Assembly (NCBI RefSeq): GCF_010548275.1
Contig: NZ_JAAGLT010000011.1
Location: 124,001 to 188,000 of the forward strand
Source of the DNA: Streptomyces sp. SID12488
GTDB taxonomy: Bacteria > Actinomycetota > Actinomycetes > Streptomycetales > Streptomycetaceae
Reading direction: 5' to 3'
DNA length: 64,000 nt
Under the pieces are notes generated by a model that did not search any database, was not told where the DNA came from, and was given only the letters and a program-made list of their open reading frames with translations. How positions within the stretch are numbered: the first letter of the stretch is position 1; every line of letters begins with the position of its first letter. The translations under genes and the position numbers were made by a program. Below, one piece after another: positions 44,001 through 52,270 of the stretch.

Positions 44001-44168
44001 CTGCGCGACTACCAGCCGACGATGTCGGCGGACCGGGCCCGCCGGGCGGCCGAGAAAGCCGACGGGGCGGCGTACGCCGACGCGGTGTCGGAGTACGCCG
44101 CCCTGGGGCGGGACGAGTTGCGGGACGCGGCCCGCGTCGTCATCGCGGTTACTTCGGGTCGCGGTTGA
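41010..44168 (+). CDS. SARP/AfsR-family regulator with NB-ARC and TPR domains
   Basis: 1052 aa from ATG 41010. An OmpR-type winged helix (about 1-85, GTERLVAGLWPEELPERPGKALQVLVSRARAQLG) is followed by a BTAD (about 90-245), an NB-ARC ATPase with the P-loop VIGPGGLGKTRLA and LLVLDNCEQVV, and a C-terminal TPR-like helical half. This matches AfsR-type activators, which bind heptameric direct repeats and recruit RNA polymerase. Its 3' end overlaps the convergent ABC permease by 20 nt; the exporter's promoter has three 11-bp-spaced heptamers, so it is a likely target. Confidence 0.9.
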   Translation: MPTDLTLLPRVAYRGQEVTAPRLRALLALLAGDLRTGCGTERLVAGLWPEELPERPGKALQVLVSRARAQLGADVLASTPTGYRLALAEEQVDSSALLLRAAASADRARAGDHAGSLAAAEAGLALWEGTSDGNGNGIGAGAGDIHDPVAALRAERAPVHRTLVRARALALARLGRHAEAAGPLAVAVAEHPRDEEVLAELLRAEAASAGPSAALARYEAYRRELRDGLGTDPGAQLKAVQQELLSGEAPVVRHGVPHEPNPLLGRDDDIAAVERLLRASRAVTVIGPGGLGKTRLAHAASRRAEQRVVYFVPLAGVTADADVAAEVASALGAGEKRPGAASGHDPVPGILGVLGAGPALLVLDNCEQVVRGTADLVRALVSSSKDLRVLATSRAPLGLTSEAVYALPELELATSVELFTQRARAARPGVELPPDAVAELCRHLDGLPLAVELAAARVRVLSVPEIARRLGNRFALLRGGARDAPERHRTLHAVVDWSWNLLAEEARAALRLLSVFPGGFAGETAEHVLGEDALFLLEQLADQSLLTVAETPAGVRFRMLETVREFSAARRAEAGEDEEAVTQFLSWARDFGVANHDWYFGSAPLAAGARIRAEQDNLVLALRHALARADGPTIAALTAVLTALWSTGSNYARLAARAADTGPPLSHYHPEPEYVEVARAAAVLCTATLFMGYGPVAVRQLVTLRRLPQAPPDTLLRAIAVVLSAIPEMLPPDHDVLRGLCDSEEPLLAGVAECVATYVWEAEHDIDRALTSARRIITALAPVDNPFLQVLGHARLSELCLHMEQGEAAYEHLRAALEALPRLGDERDSIGVRGGLALACLQRGEPDEAEYWLRQAEEVNAAQQDDHDSADLGARAEIALARGLTEVGLGLWRGAVEGVTKAGSAYGDDPFLDRWVLQLQSTAVTAHAHAGRVELVAGPVHRLRQALRTLLSGPARSPMELPVFGTVLHALGLAGLAAGDDTSTAVRMLALAERLRVLRDYQPTMSADRARRAAEKADGAAYADAVSEYAALGRDELRDAARVVIAVTSGRG

Positions 44169-44943
44169 ACGCGGCCGTCGACCAGCGGTAGCCGAGCACG
44201 GTCAGGCCGACGCACCAGGCGATCGCGATCCAACCGTTGTTGCCGATCTCGGTGCCGAGGAGCAGTCCGCGCAGGGTTTCGATGGCCGGGGTGAAGGGCT
44301 GGTACTCGGCGATCGGCTGGAACCAGCCCGGCATCGTGTCGGCCGGGATGAAGGCGCTGGAGATGAGCGGGAGAAGGATCAGCGGCGTCGCCATATTGCT
44401 GGCCGCCTCGGGACTCGGGCTGGCCATGCCCATCCCGACCGCGATCCAGGTGAGCGCCAGGGAGAACAGCGTGAGCAGACCGAACGCCGCCAGCCACTCC
44501 AGGGCTGTCGCGTCCGTGGACCGGAACCCGATCGCCACGGCGACGACACCGACCAGGACCAGGCTGGCGAGCACCTGCAGCACGCTGCCCACGACGTGCC
44601 CGATCAGCAGCGAGCCACGGTAGATCGCCAGCGTACGGAAGCGGGCGATGAGGCCCTCGGTCATGTCCATGGAGACGGACACCGCCGCCCCGATCACGGT
44701 GCTGCCGACCGTCATCATCAGCAGGCCCGGGACGATGTAGGCGATGTAGTCGGAGCGGTCGGCGCCACCGCCGCCGATGCCCGCGCTCATCACGTCGCCG
44801 AAGACGTAGACGAAGAGCAGCAGCAGCATGATCGGCGTGAGCAGCAGGTTCAGCGTCATGGACGGGTAGCGGCGCACGTGCAGCAGGTTGCGGCGCAGCA
44901 TCGTGGACGAGTCGCGCACGGCGAGGGAGAGGGCACTGCTCAT
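44149..44943 (-). CDS. ABC-2 type exporter permease (DrrB-like)
   Basis: 264 aa with about six membrane segments: TLNLLLTPIMLLLLFVYVFG, YIVPGLLMMTVGSTVIGAAVSV, GSVLQVLASLVLVGVVAVAIG, ALEWLAAFGLLTLFSLALTWIAVGM, ATPLILLPLISSAFIP and IAIAWCVGLTVLGY. The ABC-2 signature region is near PADTMPGWFQPIAEYQPFTPAIETLRGLL. It is translationally coupled to the ATPase gene (start 44943, ATGA overlap with the ATPase stop). DrrB-type pairs export drugs such as anthracyclines; the substrate is unknown. Confidence 0.9.
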   Translation of the reverse strand: MSSALSLAVRDSSTMLRRNLLHVRRYPSMTLNLLLTPIMLLLLFVYVFGDVMSAGIGGGGADRSDYIAYIVPGLLMMTVGSTVIGAAVSVSMDMTEGLIARFRTLAIYRGSLLIGHVVGSVLQVLASLVLVGVVAVAIGFRSTDATALEWLAAFGLLTLFSLALTWIAVGMGMASPSPEAASNMATPLILLPLISSAFIPADTMPGWFQPIAEYQPFTPAIETLRGLLLGTEIGNNGWIAIAWCVGLTVLGYRWSTAAFNRDPK

Positions 44944-45935
44944 CGGACAGACTCCTTGGACTGGCTGGGGACGGTGGAGGTGCCCGTGGTGAGGCCGGTG
45001 GCAGGGCCGGTCAGGGCGAAGAACACGTCGTCGAGGTCGGGGGTGTGGACGGTCAGTTCGTCCGCCTCGACGCCGGCCGAGTCCAGCCAGTCGAGGATGG
45101 AGCGCAGCTCGCGCTGGCTGCCGTCGCTGGGGATCTGGAGGGCGAGCGCCTCGTCGTCCCGGGCGACCTCGCGCAGGGCGGTGGCGGCCGACTGGTAGGC
45201 GACCGGGTCGGTGAAGCGGAGCCGGACGTGGCCGCCGGGGACGAGCCGCTTGAGCTCCTCGGCGCTTCCCTCGGCCGCGATCCTGCCGTCGTTCAACACG
45301 GCGATGCGGTCGGCGAGTTCGTCGGCCTCCTCCAGATACTGGGTGGTCAGGAAGACGGTCACCCCGTCGGCGACGAGCCCGCGGATGATGCCCCACATGT
45401 TGTGGCGGCTGCGGGGGTCGAGGCCGGTGGTCGGCTCGTCGAGGAAGATGATCCGCGGGTCGCCGACCAGCGTCATGGCGAGGTCGAGGCGGCGCTTCAT
45501 ACCGCCGGAGTAGGTGGAGGCGGGCTTCTTCGCGGCCTCGGTGAGGTCGAAGCGTTCGAGGAGTTCGGCGGCGGCGCGCCGTCCCTCCTGCCTGGACAGG
45601 TGGTGCAGGTCGGCCATGAGGAGCATGTTCTCCTCGCCGGTGATCAGACCGTCGACGGCGGAGAACTGCCCGGTGACGCCGATCGCGGCGCGCACGGCCT
45701 GCGGGGCGGTCGCCAGGTCGTGGCCGCCGACGCTCAGTTCACCGGCGTCGGCGGTGACGAGGGTGGAGAGGATCTTGACGGCGGTGGTCTTGCCCGCGCC
45801 GTTCGGGCCGAGCAGGGCGAAGACCGTGCCGGCCGGCACCGCCAGGTCGATGCCGTCGAGGACCGTCTTGTCCCCGTAGGCCTTCCGCAGCCCCTTGGCC
45901 GCGATGGCGAGTGAGTGCGATGTCGTTGTGGTCAT
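44940..45935 (-). CDS. ABC exporter ATPase (DrrA-like)
   Basis: 331 aa. Walker A LLGPNGAGKTTAVKIL, Q-loop, signature STYSGGMKRRLDLA and Walker B RIIFLDEPTTGLDPRSRHNMW, with H-loop TTQYLEEADELADRI. The C-terminal extension (about residues 225-331) contains the DrrA-type domain, ending LTVHTPDLDDVFFALTG. It drives the permease encoded next. The three SARP-type heptamers lie about 23-51 nt upstream of its start, so the transcript is probably leaderless or nearly so. Confidence 0.92.
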   Translation of the reverse strand: MTTTTSHSLAIAAKGLRKAYGDKTVLDGIDLAVPAGTVFALLGPNGAGKTTAVKILSTLVTADAGELSVGGHDLATAPQAVRAAIGVTGQFSAVDGLITGEENMLLMADLHHLSRQEGRRAAAELLERFDLTEAAKKPASTYSGGMKRRLDLAMTLVGDPRIIFLDEPTTGLDPRSRHNMWGIIRGLVADGVTVFLTTQYLEEADELADRIAVLNDGRIAAEGSAEELKRLVPGGHVRLRFTDPVAYQSAATALREVARDDEALALQIPSDGSQRELRSILDWLDSAGVEADELTVHTPDLDDVFFALTGPATGLTTGTSTVPSQSKESVR

Positions 45936-45957
45936 GCCGAGGAGATTGCGGCAGGCC

Positions 45958-45986
45958 GCATTCAGCGCGGTTTCACCACGGTTTCA
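45958..45986 (-). promoter_or_regulatory. Three heptamer direct repeats at 11-bp spacing, SARP-type target
   Basis: On the minus strand TGAAACC (45986-45980), TGAAACC (45975-45969) and TGAATGC (45964-45958) start exactly 11 bp apart. SARP regulators bind such repeats at one-turn spacing, with the last one about 8 bp before the -10 box. Here that would put the start of transcription next to the ATG at 45935. Seen directly; the binding protein is inferred from the adjacent SARP gene. Confidence 0.6.
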
Positions 45987-46011
45987 GCCCCCTGGAACCG
46001 AGGGCACGGGA

Positions 46012-46048
46012 CCGCGCCCCTATGGGGCGCGCCCCCATAGGGGCGCGG
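46012..46048. terminator. 16-bp perfect hairpin after the kinase gene
   Basis: CCGCGCCCCTATGGGG (46012-46027) and its exact complement (46033-46048) with loop CGCGC. It follows the kinase gene (ends 46153) and precedes the ABC promoter, so it separates the two units. Confidence 0.8.
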
Positions 46049-46084
46049 GGAACTGCGCGACCAGCCACAACGGACCCGCAGCCA
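46037..46084. repeat. Dispersed Streptomyces intergenic repeat, copy 1
   Basis: GGGGCGCGGGGAACTGCGCG followed by ACCAGCCACAACGGACCCGC is a sequence recurring after many Streptomyces genes. A second, more divergent copy is at 54792-54941, sharing GGGGCGCGGGG and GCGACCAGCCAC. Function unknown; often associated with terminators. Confidence 0.7.
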
Positions 46085-46152
46085 GACAACCCGCCGAAAG
46101 CCCCTCGGCGGACCGGGTGAGCGGGGCGGCGATGCCAACATCGCCGCCCCGC

Positions 46153-48537
46153 TCACCCGGTCCGAGCCGTCCCCGTCCCCTTCTCCGCGTCCAGCGCGTA
46201 CACGCACCGGTCCTTGCTGCACGCGTACACCACGCCGTCCTTGACCACGGGGGCGCCGGTGATCTCGCCGCCGGTCGCCAGCTTCCATCTGAGGCGGCCG
46301 TCGTCGGCCTTCAGGGTGTAGAGGAGGTGGTCCGTCGAGCCGAAGTGGATACGGCCCTCGGCCACCGCCGGGGCGCCGACGATGTCGCCGCCCGCCTGGA
46401 AGCGCCACTTGGGGGTGCCGGTGACCGCGTCGAGCGTGTAGAGGCCCTTGCCGCTGCCGACGTGTACGTGACCCGCCGCCACCAGCACCGGTTCGATCGA
46501 CGCACGGGACTCCGTCGCGATCCGCCATCTGTCCCGGCCGTCGGCAGCGTCGAGGGCGTAGACCGTGCCGAGGTAGTCGGCCAGGTAGATGCCGCCGCCC
46601 GTGACCGCCGGGCCGGGCGCGAAGGTGGGCGGCGAGAGGAAGACCGCCGGGGCCTCGAAGTGCCAGCGGACGTGGCCGCCGGCGACGTCGATCGCCAGGA
46701 CGCGGGTGCCCGCGGAGACGTACACCTGGCCGTCGGGGCCCGGGGTCAGCCGTACCGGGACTCCGCCGCAGGAGGCGGCGTCGCCGATCGGGTAGGACCA
46801 GCGCTCGTCACCCGTACGGGCCTCCAGGGCGCGCAGCCGCGCGTCCTGCCACACGAACACCGTGCCCTCGTGGACGTGCGGGCCGGCCTCCGGGGACTCG
46901 AAGTCCGTCTGGGCTCCGGCGTGCTCCCACAGCTTCTGGCCGGTCGCCGCGTCCCAGCCCTGGACGCCGCCGCCGCGCGTACCGGTGACGACCGTGCCCC
47001 GGTCGGCCTTCAGGGAGTACACCCAGGCGTCCGTGGACAGCCGCCACAGGTCCATGCCCTCGCGGGCGTCGAGGGCGAAGAGGGTCGGGCCGTCGGAGGC
47101 GTGGATACGGCCGTCCGCGACCGCCATCGACCAGGCGACGTCCCTCGTCTTGAAGCGCCGGCGGCCCGTCATCACGTCGAGGGCGTGCACCTCGAAGGAG
47201 GTGACGTAGACCAGGTCTCCGGCGACGGCCGGTTTGCCCCAGACGTCGTTCGACATACGGAAACGCCAGGGGCGCCAGCCCGCCGGGGACTCCGGGGGCA
47301 GCTGCGGCGCGACGGGCACGGGGTTGGGGTCGGCGCCGTTGACACCGGGACGCGGACGCGACCAGGAGGCCACGAGCCCGGCCTCGGGAGGGGGCGCCTG
47401 TACGGCGGCGGCGCGGGCGTCGGCGACGCGCGGACCGGGGCCGATGGGCACGGGCGCGCCGGCCAGCCGTACGGGGCCGGTGTCGGGCGCTCCGGGCGGC
47501 AGGGCGGACGGCATGGGGGCGGGTACGAGACCTGGTCCCGGGCCGCGTCCGAAGGCCGGCGCCGGGTCGTGGGACGGCGGGGGCGGGATCGCCAGCCTGC
47601 CGCGGCTCCTGCCGCCGGACGCCGGTGCCTTCGGTGCCGGACGTCCGCCGCGCCGCGCCTCTATGAGGGTCACCGCGTGTTCGGGCAGCCACGCGGACGC
47701 CGTACCGCTGTCGTCGGAGCCGGAGCCGTAGAGGTGGGGGGCCAGCTGGGCCTGGAGGTCGGCGGGGTTGGGGCGGCCGGTCGCCTCCATCTGCATCAAG
47801 GACTCGATGAGAGGGCGGAGTTCGTCCGGCAGGCCTTCGAGGTCCGGGCCCTCGCGCAGCAGCATGAAGACCGTCTCCACGGGGTTCGCGCCGTGGAAGG
47901 GGGCGTGGCCGGTGGCCGCGAAGACGAGCATCGAGCCGAGCGAGAACACGTCGCTGGCGCCGGTCACGCTGCGCGAGTCCTTCGCCTGCTCGGGGGACAT
48001 GTAGGCGGGCGTACCGACAGCGACGTTCGTCATCGTCAAACGTGTGTTCGATACACCCGACGCGATACCGAAGTCGATGACCCGGGGGCCGTCCTCGACC
48101 ACCAGCACGTTCGACGGCTTGAGGTCACGGTGGACGAGCCCCGCGCCGTGGATGGACTGCAGCGCCTCCGCGACCCCCGCCGCGAGCCAGCGCACCGCCT
48201 GGGCCGGCATCGGCCCGCACTCGTTCACTATTTCTTCGAGAGAGGGCGCGGGAACATACGCGGTGGCCAGCCACGGTACGGCGGCACGCGGATCGGCGTC
48301 GACGACGGCGGCCGTGTAGAAGCCGGAGACGGCCCGCGCCGCCTCCACCTCACGGGTGAAGCGGACCCGGAACAGCTGGTCCTCGGCGAGCTCGGTCCGC
48401 ACCGTCTTGATCGCCACGCGCCGCCCGGAGGCCGAGCGCGCGAGGTAGACCAGCCCCATGCCGCCGGCACCCAGCCGCCCCAGCACCTCGAACGGCCCGA
48501 TGCGCCGCGGATCGTGCTGCGTCAGCGGATCCACCAC
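46153..48537 (-). CDS. Serine/threonine protein kinase with PQQ-like beta-propeller (AfsK-like)
   Basis: 794 aa from GTG 48537 (GGGGAGG about 10 nt upstream). The Hanks kinase domain has GRLGAGGMGLVYLAR, Lys in VAIKTVR, HRDLKPSN, VIDFGIAS and GTPAYMSPEQ, within about 10-275. A Pro-rich linker (about 300-410) joins a PQQ-like propeller of repeated WD-like strands (ALDAREGMDLWRLS, YALDAADGRDRWRIA, YTLDAVTGTPKWRF, YTLKADDGRLRWKL, VYALDAEKG). No membrane helix is seen. AfsK, which phosphorylates AfsR in S. coelicolor, has this layout. AfsR-like genes flank it at 41010 and 58437. Confidence 0.92.
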   Translation of the reverse strand: MVDPLTQHDPRRIGPFEVLGRLGAGGMGLVYLARSASGRRVAIKTVRTELAEDQLFRVRFTREVEAARAVSGFYTAAVVDADPRAAVPWLATAYVPAPSLEEIVNECGPMPAQAVRWLAAGVAEALQSIHGAGLVHRDLKPSNVLVVEDGPRVIDFGIASGVSNTRLTMTNVAVGTPAYMSPEQAKDSRSVTGASDVFSLGSMLVFAATGHAPFHGANPVETVFMLLREGPDLEGLPDELRPLIESLMQMEATGRPNPADLQAQLAPHLYGSGSDDSGTASAWLPEHAVTLIEARRGGRPAPKAPASGGRSRGRLAIPPPPSHDPAPAFGRGPGPGLVPAPMPSALPPGAPDTGPVRLAGAPVPIGPGPRVADARAAAVQAPPPEAGLVASWSRPRPGVNGADPNPVPVAPQLPPESPAGWRPWRFRMSNDVWGKPAVAGDLVYVTSFEVHALDVMTGRRRFKTRDVAWSMAVADGRIHASDGPTLFALDAREGMDLWRLSTDAWVYSLKADRGTVVTGTRGGGVQGWDAATGQKLWEHAGAQTDFESPEAGPHVHEGTVFVWQDARLRALEARTGDERWSYPIGDAASCGGVPVRLTPGPDGQVYVSAGTRVLAIDVAGGHVRWHFEAPAVFLSPPTFAPGPAVTGGGIYLADYLGTVYALDAADGRDRWRIATESRASIEPVLVAAGHVHVGSGKGLYTLDAVTGTPKWRFQAGGDIVGAPAVAEGRIHFGSTDHLLYTLKADDGRLRWKLATGGEITGAPVVKDGVVYACSKDRCVYALDAEKGTGTARTG

Positions 48538-48798
48538 TTGCCTGCCACCTCCCCGTACGAGCCGCGTCACCTACATATGTACGCGACCTCGTGCAGCGTC
48601 TCACCACCGCCACCGCGTTGGCGGCACGCACCCCGATTCTTCCTGGCCGCGGCACAGGTTGCGAACTCGGATACGAAACGGGATGTCTCCACACAAGTCG
48701 GGACAAAAGCCCTTCCGGCGGGTGCTCCCGCACCGGCTCGCACCCGTTCCGAGGCAGCTCATGACGCCTGAAGACGCCTGATGACGGCTACTGGCGGC

Positions 48799-49518
48799 TC
48801 ATTTTCGGAGGAGTGCGAACGACGCTCCCTGATTGTCCGTGACGACCGCCACATTCCCGTACGAAGTGTCGAAGGGGGGCACCTGGACGCGACCGCCGAG
48901 CCGGTTCACCGTCCCGAGGGCCGTCGCCATGTCCTCGACGGCGAAGTGGACCAGGAAATGCGGGGGCATCTCGGCCGGGAACACCTCCGACACGGCGGCC
49001 CGGCCGAAGTCGGGGGCCGCTTCGGGTCCGAAGAGGGCCTCGTGGAAGAGGTTGCCGTAGAAGTCGTTGGCGACGGCGGTGTCCCTGGCGTACAGCTCGG
49101 CCCAGGCGAAGGTGCCGGGCTCGTGGCGGCGGCCGAATCCGTGGTGCGTACCGGCCTGCCAGAGGCCGAACACGGCTCCCTCGGGATCGGTGGCCAGTGC
49201 CGTCGCGCCCAGTTCGCCCACCGGAACCGGCGCGGTGATCACCTGCCCGCCGGCCGCGTGGATCCGGGCGACGAGGGCATGGACGTACGGGGTGGCGAAG
49301 TACACCGTCCAGACGGTGGGCATCCGGCCGTCGGTCTTGTGGGCGAGAGAGGCGACGGGTTCGCCGTCGCACAGGGCGTGCACCACACCCTCCTTCTCCC
49401 GGAAGGTCCAACCGAAGAGCTCACCGTAGAAGCGCTTGCCCGCCTCGACGTCGGGCAGCTGGGCGTCCACCCAGCAGGGGACGCCCTCTGTGCGGGCGGA
49501 TGCCCTGTTTTCGGCCAT
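48799..49518 (-). CDS. VOC-family protein (two glyoxalase-like modules)
   Basis: 239 aa with two tandem beta-alpha-beta-beta-beta modules of the vicinal-oxygen-chelate fold. The first begins VPCWVDAQLPDVEAGKRFYGELFGWTF and the second TFAWAELYARDTAVANDFYGNLFHE. Metal-ligand positions include an early His/Glu and late Glu in each half, but conservation is partial. Such pairs occur in antibiotic-resistance proteins and hydroxyketone enzymes. Transcribed alone. Confidence 0.85.
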   Translation of the reverse strand: MAENRASARTEGVPCWVDAQLPDVEAGKRFYGELFGWTFREKEGVVHALCDGEPVASLAHKTDGRMPTVWTVYFATPYVHALVARIHAAGGQVITAPVPVGELGATALATDPEGAVFGLWQAGTHHGFGRRHEPGTFAWAELYARDTAVANDFYGNLFHEALFGPEAAPDFGRAAVSEVFPAEMPPHFLVHFAVEDMATALGTVNRLGGRVQVPPFDTSYGNVAVVTDNQGASFALLRK

Positions 49519-49686
49519 ACCGTCAAGTTAACGGTCCTTCACGCATCCCGCAGAGCAGCGCGGCATGCGGGCGCGGGACCGGGCACAGCCGCCTCTCGCC
49601 GCCCTCCGGACGCCCTCTCACCTCGCACGCACCCCATTTGCAGTCGGCCGAATCGCGCTCCGATCACCCCTCGGTAAGCTGACGGC

Positions 49687-50334
49687 ATGACAGGACAAGT
49701 GCGTACCGTCGACGGCCGTGTGGCCGGTCGGCGTGGGCAGGCGACCCGGCAGAAGCTGCTCGACTGCCTCAGCGAGATGCTCAGCTCCTCCCCTTACCGG
49801 GACGTCAAAGTCATCGATGTCGCCCGGAAGGCGGGGACTTCGCCCGCCACCTTCTACCAGTACTTCCCGGACGTCGAAGGCGCCGTCCTGGAGATCGCGG
49901 AGCAAATGGCCACCGAGGGCGCCGGGTTGACCCAGCTGCTCTCGGGGCGGTCCTGGGTCGGCAAGGCCGGCTGGCAGACCGCCCAGGAACTCGTCGACGG
50001 GTTCCTGGAGTTCTGGCGGCGCAACGACGCGATCCTCAGGGTCGTCGATCTGGGTGCGGCCGAGGGCGACAAGCGGTTCTACAAGATCCGCATGAAGATC
50101 CTCAACTCCGTGACCAACTCCCTTACGGACACGGTCACCGAGCTCCAGGCCAAGGGCAGGGTCGACAAGGACGTCAGCCCCGCCGCCATGGCCGGCTCCC
50201 TCGTCGCGATGCTCGCGGCGGTGGCCTCGCACCAGAAGGGCTTCCAGAGCTGGGGTGTGAAGCAGGCCGAACTGAAGCCGAACCTGGCCCAGTTGGTCCA
50301 CCTGGGCGTGACCGGCAAGAAGCCGACGAAATAG
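49687..50334 (+). CDS. TetR-family regulator
   Basis: 215 aa. TetR helix-turn-helix is GRRGQATRQKLLDCLSEMLSSSPYRDVKVIDVARKAGTSPATFYQYFPDVEGAV. The C-terminal domain is helical with ALILVDLGAAEGDKRFYKIRMK-type charge patterns. It lies next to the acyl-CoA/F420 locus, in the opposite orientation to it. It is the nearest candidate for the factor binding the CTGAC-N5-GTCAG dyads at 9916 and 52271. This is inference from position. Confidence 0.85.
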   Translation: MTGQVRTVDGRVAGRRGQATRQKLLDCLSEMLSSSPYRDVKVIDVARKAGTSPATFYQYFPDVEGAVLEIAEQMATEGAGLTQLLSGRSWVGKAGWQTAQELVDGFLEFWRRNDAILRVVDLGAAEGDKRFYKIRMKILNSVTNSLTDTVTELQAKGRVDKDVSPAAMAGSLVAMLAAVASHQKGFQSWGVKQAELKPNLAQLVHLGVTGKKPTK

Positions 50335-50461
50335 CCCCAGCCCCTTTATCCAGGTTCCGCGGCCCTTTCAGGCCCAAGTCCTGTCACGCAGGCGGTGGTC
50401 CACTCCGGTGGACCACCGCCTGTCGCGCGTCAGCGGCCTCGGCCACGCGTGTTCCTCAGCG

Positions 50462-50986
50462 TCAGCGCCGGACGATCCGGAAGATCCGTATCTCCCGCTC
50501 GACCCTCGCCTGGTACGTCGCGTACGGCGGCCAGAACGCGAGCAGTGCCTTCCAGGCGGCGGCCCGTTCCTCACCGGCCAGCAGCCGGGCCGTGACCGGG
50601 ATGTCCTCCCCTTTCCAGCTGACCTCGGCGTCCGGATGGGCGAGGAGGTTGGCGGTCCAGGCGGGGTGACCCGTACGCCCGAAGTTGGACCCGATGAGCA
50701 GCCAGCTGCCGCCGCTCTCCTTTGCCGCCCCCTCTCCCCCCACCCCCTCTTTCGGCTCCTCCGGCATACAGGCGAGCGGCGTACGCCGAAGCTGCCCGCT
50801 CTTCGCACCGCGCACGCTGAGCACCACCCCCGGCAGCAGCTGGGCGCTGAGCAGCACCTTGCCCCTGGTCAGCCGGTGGACGACGCGGTCGAGCGCGGGG
50901 ACGACGTGCGGGGCGATCCGCGCGAAGGCCGGCGCCGAGGACACCTTCTGGACCGCTTTCACTACCCTCGCCGCTGTTACCGGCAT
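50462..50986 (-). CDS. F420 (deazaflavin)-dependent nitroreductase-family oxidoreductase
   Basis: 174 aa, full length for the Ddn family. The split beta-barrel pattern includes VVLSVRGAKSGQLRRTPLAC, SWLLIGSNFGRTGHPAWTANLLAHPDAEV and ARVEREIRIFRIVRR. The family binds reduced F420 and transfers hydride to enones, quinones or nitro compounds. An insert EEPKEGVGGEGAAKESGG (about 76-93) is unusual. Its start overlaps the acyl-CoA dehydrogenase stop by 1 nt, so it belongs to that operon. Confidence 0.88.
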   Translation of the reverse strand: MPVTAARVVKAVQKVSSAPAFARIAPHVVPALDRVVHRLTRGKVLLSAQLLPGVVLSVRGAKSGQLRRTPLACMPEEPKEGVGGEGAAKESGGSWLLIGSNFGRTGHPAWTANLLAHPDAEVSWKGEDIPVTARLLAGEERAAAWKALLAFWPPYATYQARVEREIRIFRIVRR

Positions 50987-52227
50987 CAGACGGCCACCTC
51001 TCCCGTGTCGAAGAGCCGCGCGGCGTCGGCCGCGTGCGCCCGGAGCCGGTGCACCGGCCCGAACAGCAGCTCGTCACCGGCGGCGCGCTTGAAGTACAGC
51101 TGGGCCTCGTGCTCCCAGGTGAAACCGATACCGCCGTGCAGCTGGATGCCCTCGGCGGCGGCCGTACGGAGGGAGTCCAGGGCCTGGGCGAGGGCGAGCC
51201 CGCCGGCCCTCTCGCCCCGCTCCCCCTCGCGGGCAGTTGTGGCAGTCGTGACAGTTGTGGCACCCGGCTCGGTCGACGCGGATTCCCAGGCCGCGTAGTA
51301 GGCGGCCGAACGCGCCGCCTGGACCTGGACGTACACATCGGCGAGCCGGTGCTTCACGGCCTGGAAGGACCCGATGGCCCGCCCGAACTGCTCGCGCCGC
51401 TGGGTATGTTCGACGGTCAGCTCCAGGATCCGGTCGGCGGCCCCGACGGCCTCGGCGGCCAGCACGGTGGCGGTGACGTCTCCGGTTCGGGCGAGGCAGG
51501 CACCGACGTCGGCCTCCTCGCCGCCCAGCAACTCGGCAGGAACGTCCCGCAGTTCGAGGCGAGCCTGGGGGCGGGTGGCGTCGAGGGAGGTCTGCCGGGT
51601 GCGGACGAGGCCGGGGGCGTCACCGGGGACGAGGAAGAGAAGGGTGCGTGAGCGGGCGTATCCGCCGGCATGGGCGGCCACGAGGAGGAGCTGGGCGCTG
51701 TGTCCGTCGAGGACCTGCCCGACCTGCCCGTACAGCCGCCAGCCATCCGCCCGTTGAGCCGCCTGCACACCGCCGGCCCGGCCTCCCCCGGCCCAGTCGC
51801 GGCGGGGTTCGCCGGTGAGGGAGAGCACGGTGGCCAGACAGGCGCCGGGGACGGCGAGGGTCGCGGTCAGGGCACCGGACGCGATACGCGGGAGGAGGTC
51901 GGCGCGCTGGGCTTCGGTGCCGAGAGCGGTGACGAGGGGAGCGGCCAGTACGGCGGTCGCGAGCAGCGGGGAGGGAGCCAGAGCCCGTCCCAACTCCTCA
52001 GCGGCGAGAGCAAGTTCGGTCGTGGTGCCGCCCACCCCTCCGTGGACCTCGGGGAGGGCGAGCCCGGGCAGACCGAGGTCGCGGGCGAGGGCGGTCCACA
52101 GGGCGGGGTCGTACCCGGCCGGGGTGTCGACGGCTGCCCGTACCTCGCCCGGCGAGCACCGCTTGTGGAGCAGTTCGCGGAGGGTACGGCGGATGTGGTC
52201 CTGCTCTGGGGTGAAACGGGCGTCCAT
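50986..52227 (-). CDS. Acyl-CoA dehydrogenase
   Basis: 413 aa. N-terminal helical domain (MDARFTPEQDHIRRTLRELL... LALPEVHGGVGGTTTELALAAEELGRAL), central beta-domain, then the C-terminal FAD-binding helices (RREQFGRAIGSFQAVKHRLADVYV, LHGGIGFTWEHEAQLYFKRA). It resembles the small-subunit-type FadE proteins of actinobacterial sterol catabolism, which oxidise CoA esters to the 2,3-enoyl form. The variable Gly/Ala segment at about 150-160 and the Thr-rich segment at about 316-330 are species-specific. Divergent from the thiolase-like gene at 52400 across two operator-like dyads. Confidence 0.9.
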   Translation of the reverse strand: MDARFTPEQDHIRRTLRELLHKRCSPGEVRAAVDTPAGYDPALWTALARDLGLPGLALPEVHGGVGGTTTELALAAEELGRALAPSPLLATAVLAAPLVTALGTEAQRADLLPRIASGALTATLAVPGACLATVLSLTGEPRRDWAGGGRAGGVQAAQRADGWRLYGQVGQVLDGHSAQLLLVAAHAGGYARSRTLLFLVPGDAPGLVRTRQTSLDATRPQARLELRDVPAELLGGEEADVGACLARTGDVTATVLAAEAVGAADRILELTVEHTQRREQFGRAIGSFQAVKHRLADVYVQVQAARSAAYYAAWESASTEPGATTVTTATTAREGERGERAGGLALAQALDSLRTAAAEGIQLHGGIGFTWEHEAQLYFKRAAGDELLFGPVHRLRAHAADAARLFDTGEVAV

Positions 52228-52270
52228 GACCTGCCCCTCCTGGGCGTCCGCGGCGCCCGTTCAGCGGGAT

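Noticed and set aside
45895..48771. Plus-strand frame of 958 codons opposite the kinase gene
   Set aside because: Antisense shadow; the kinase motifs on the other strand are complete.
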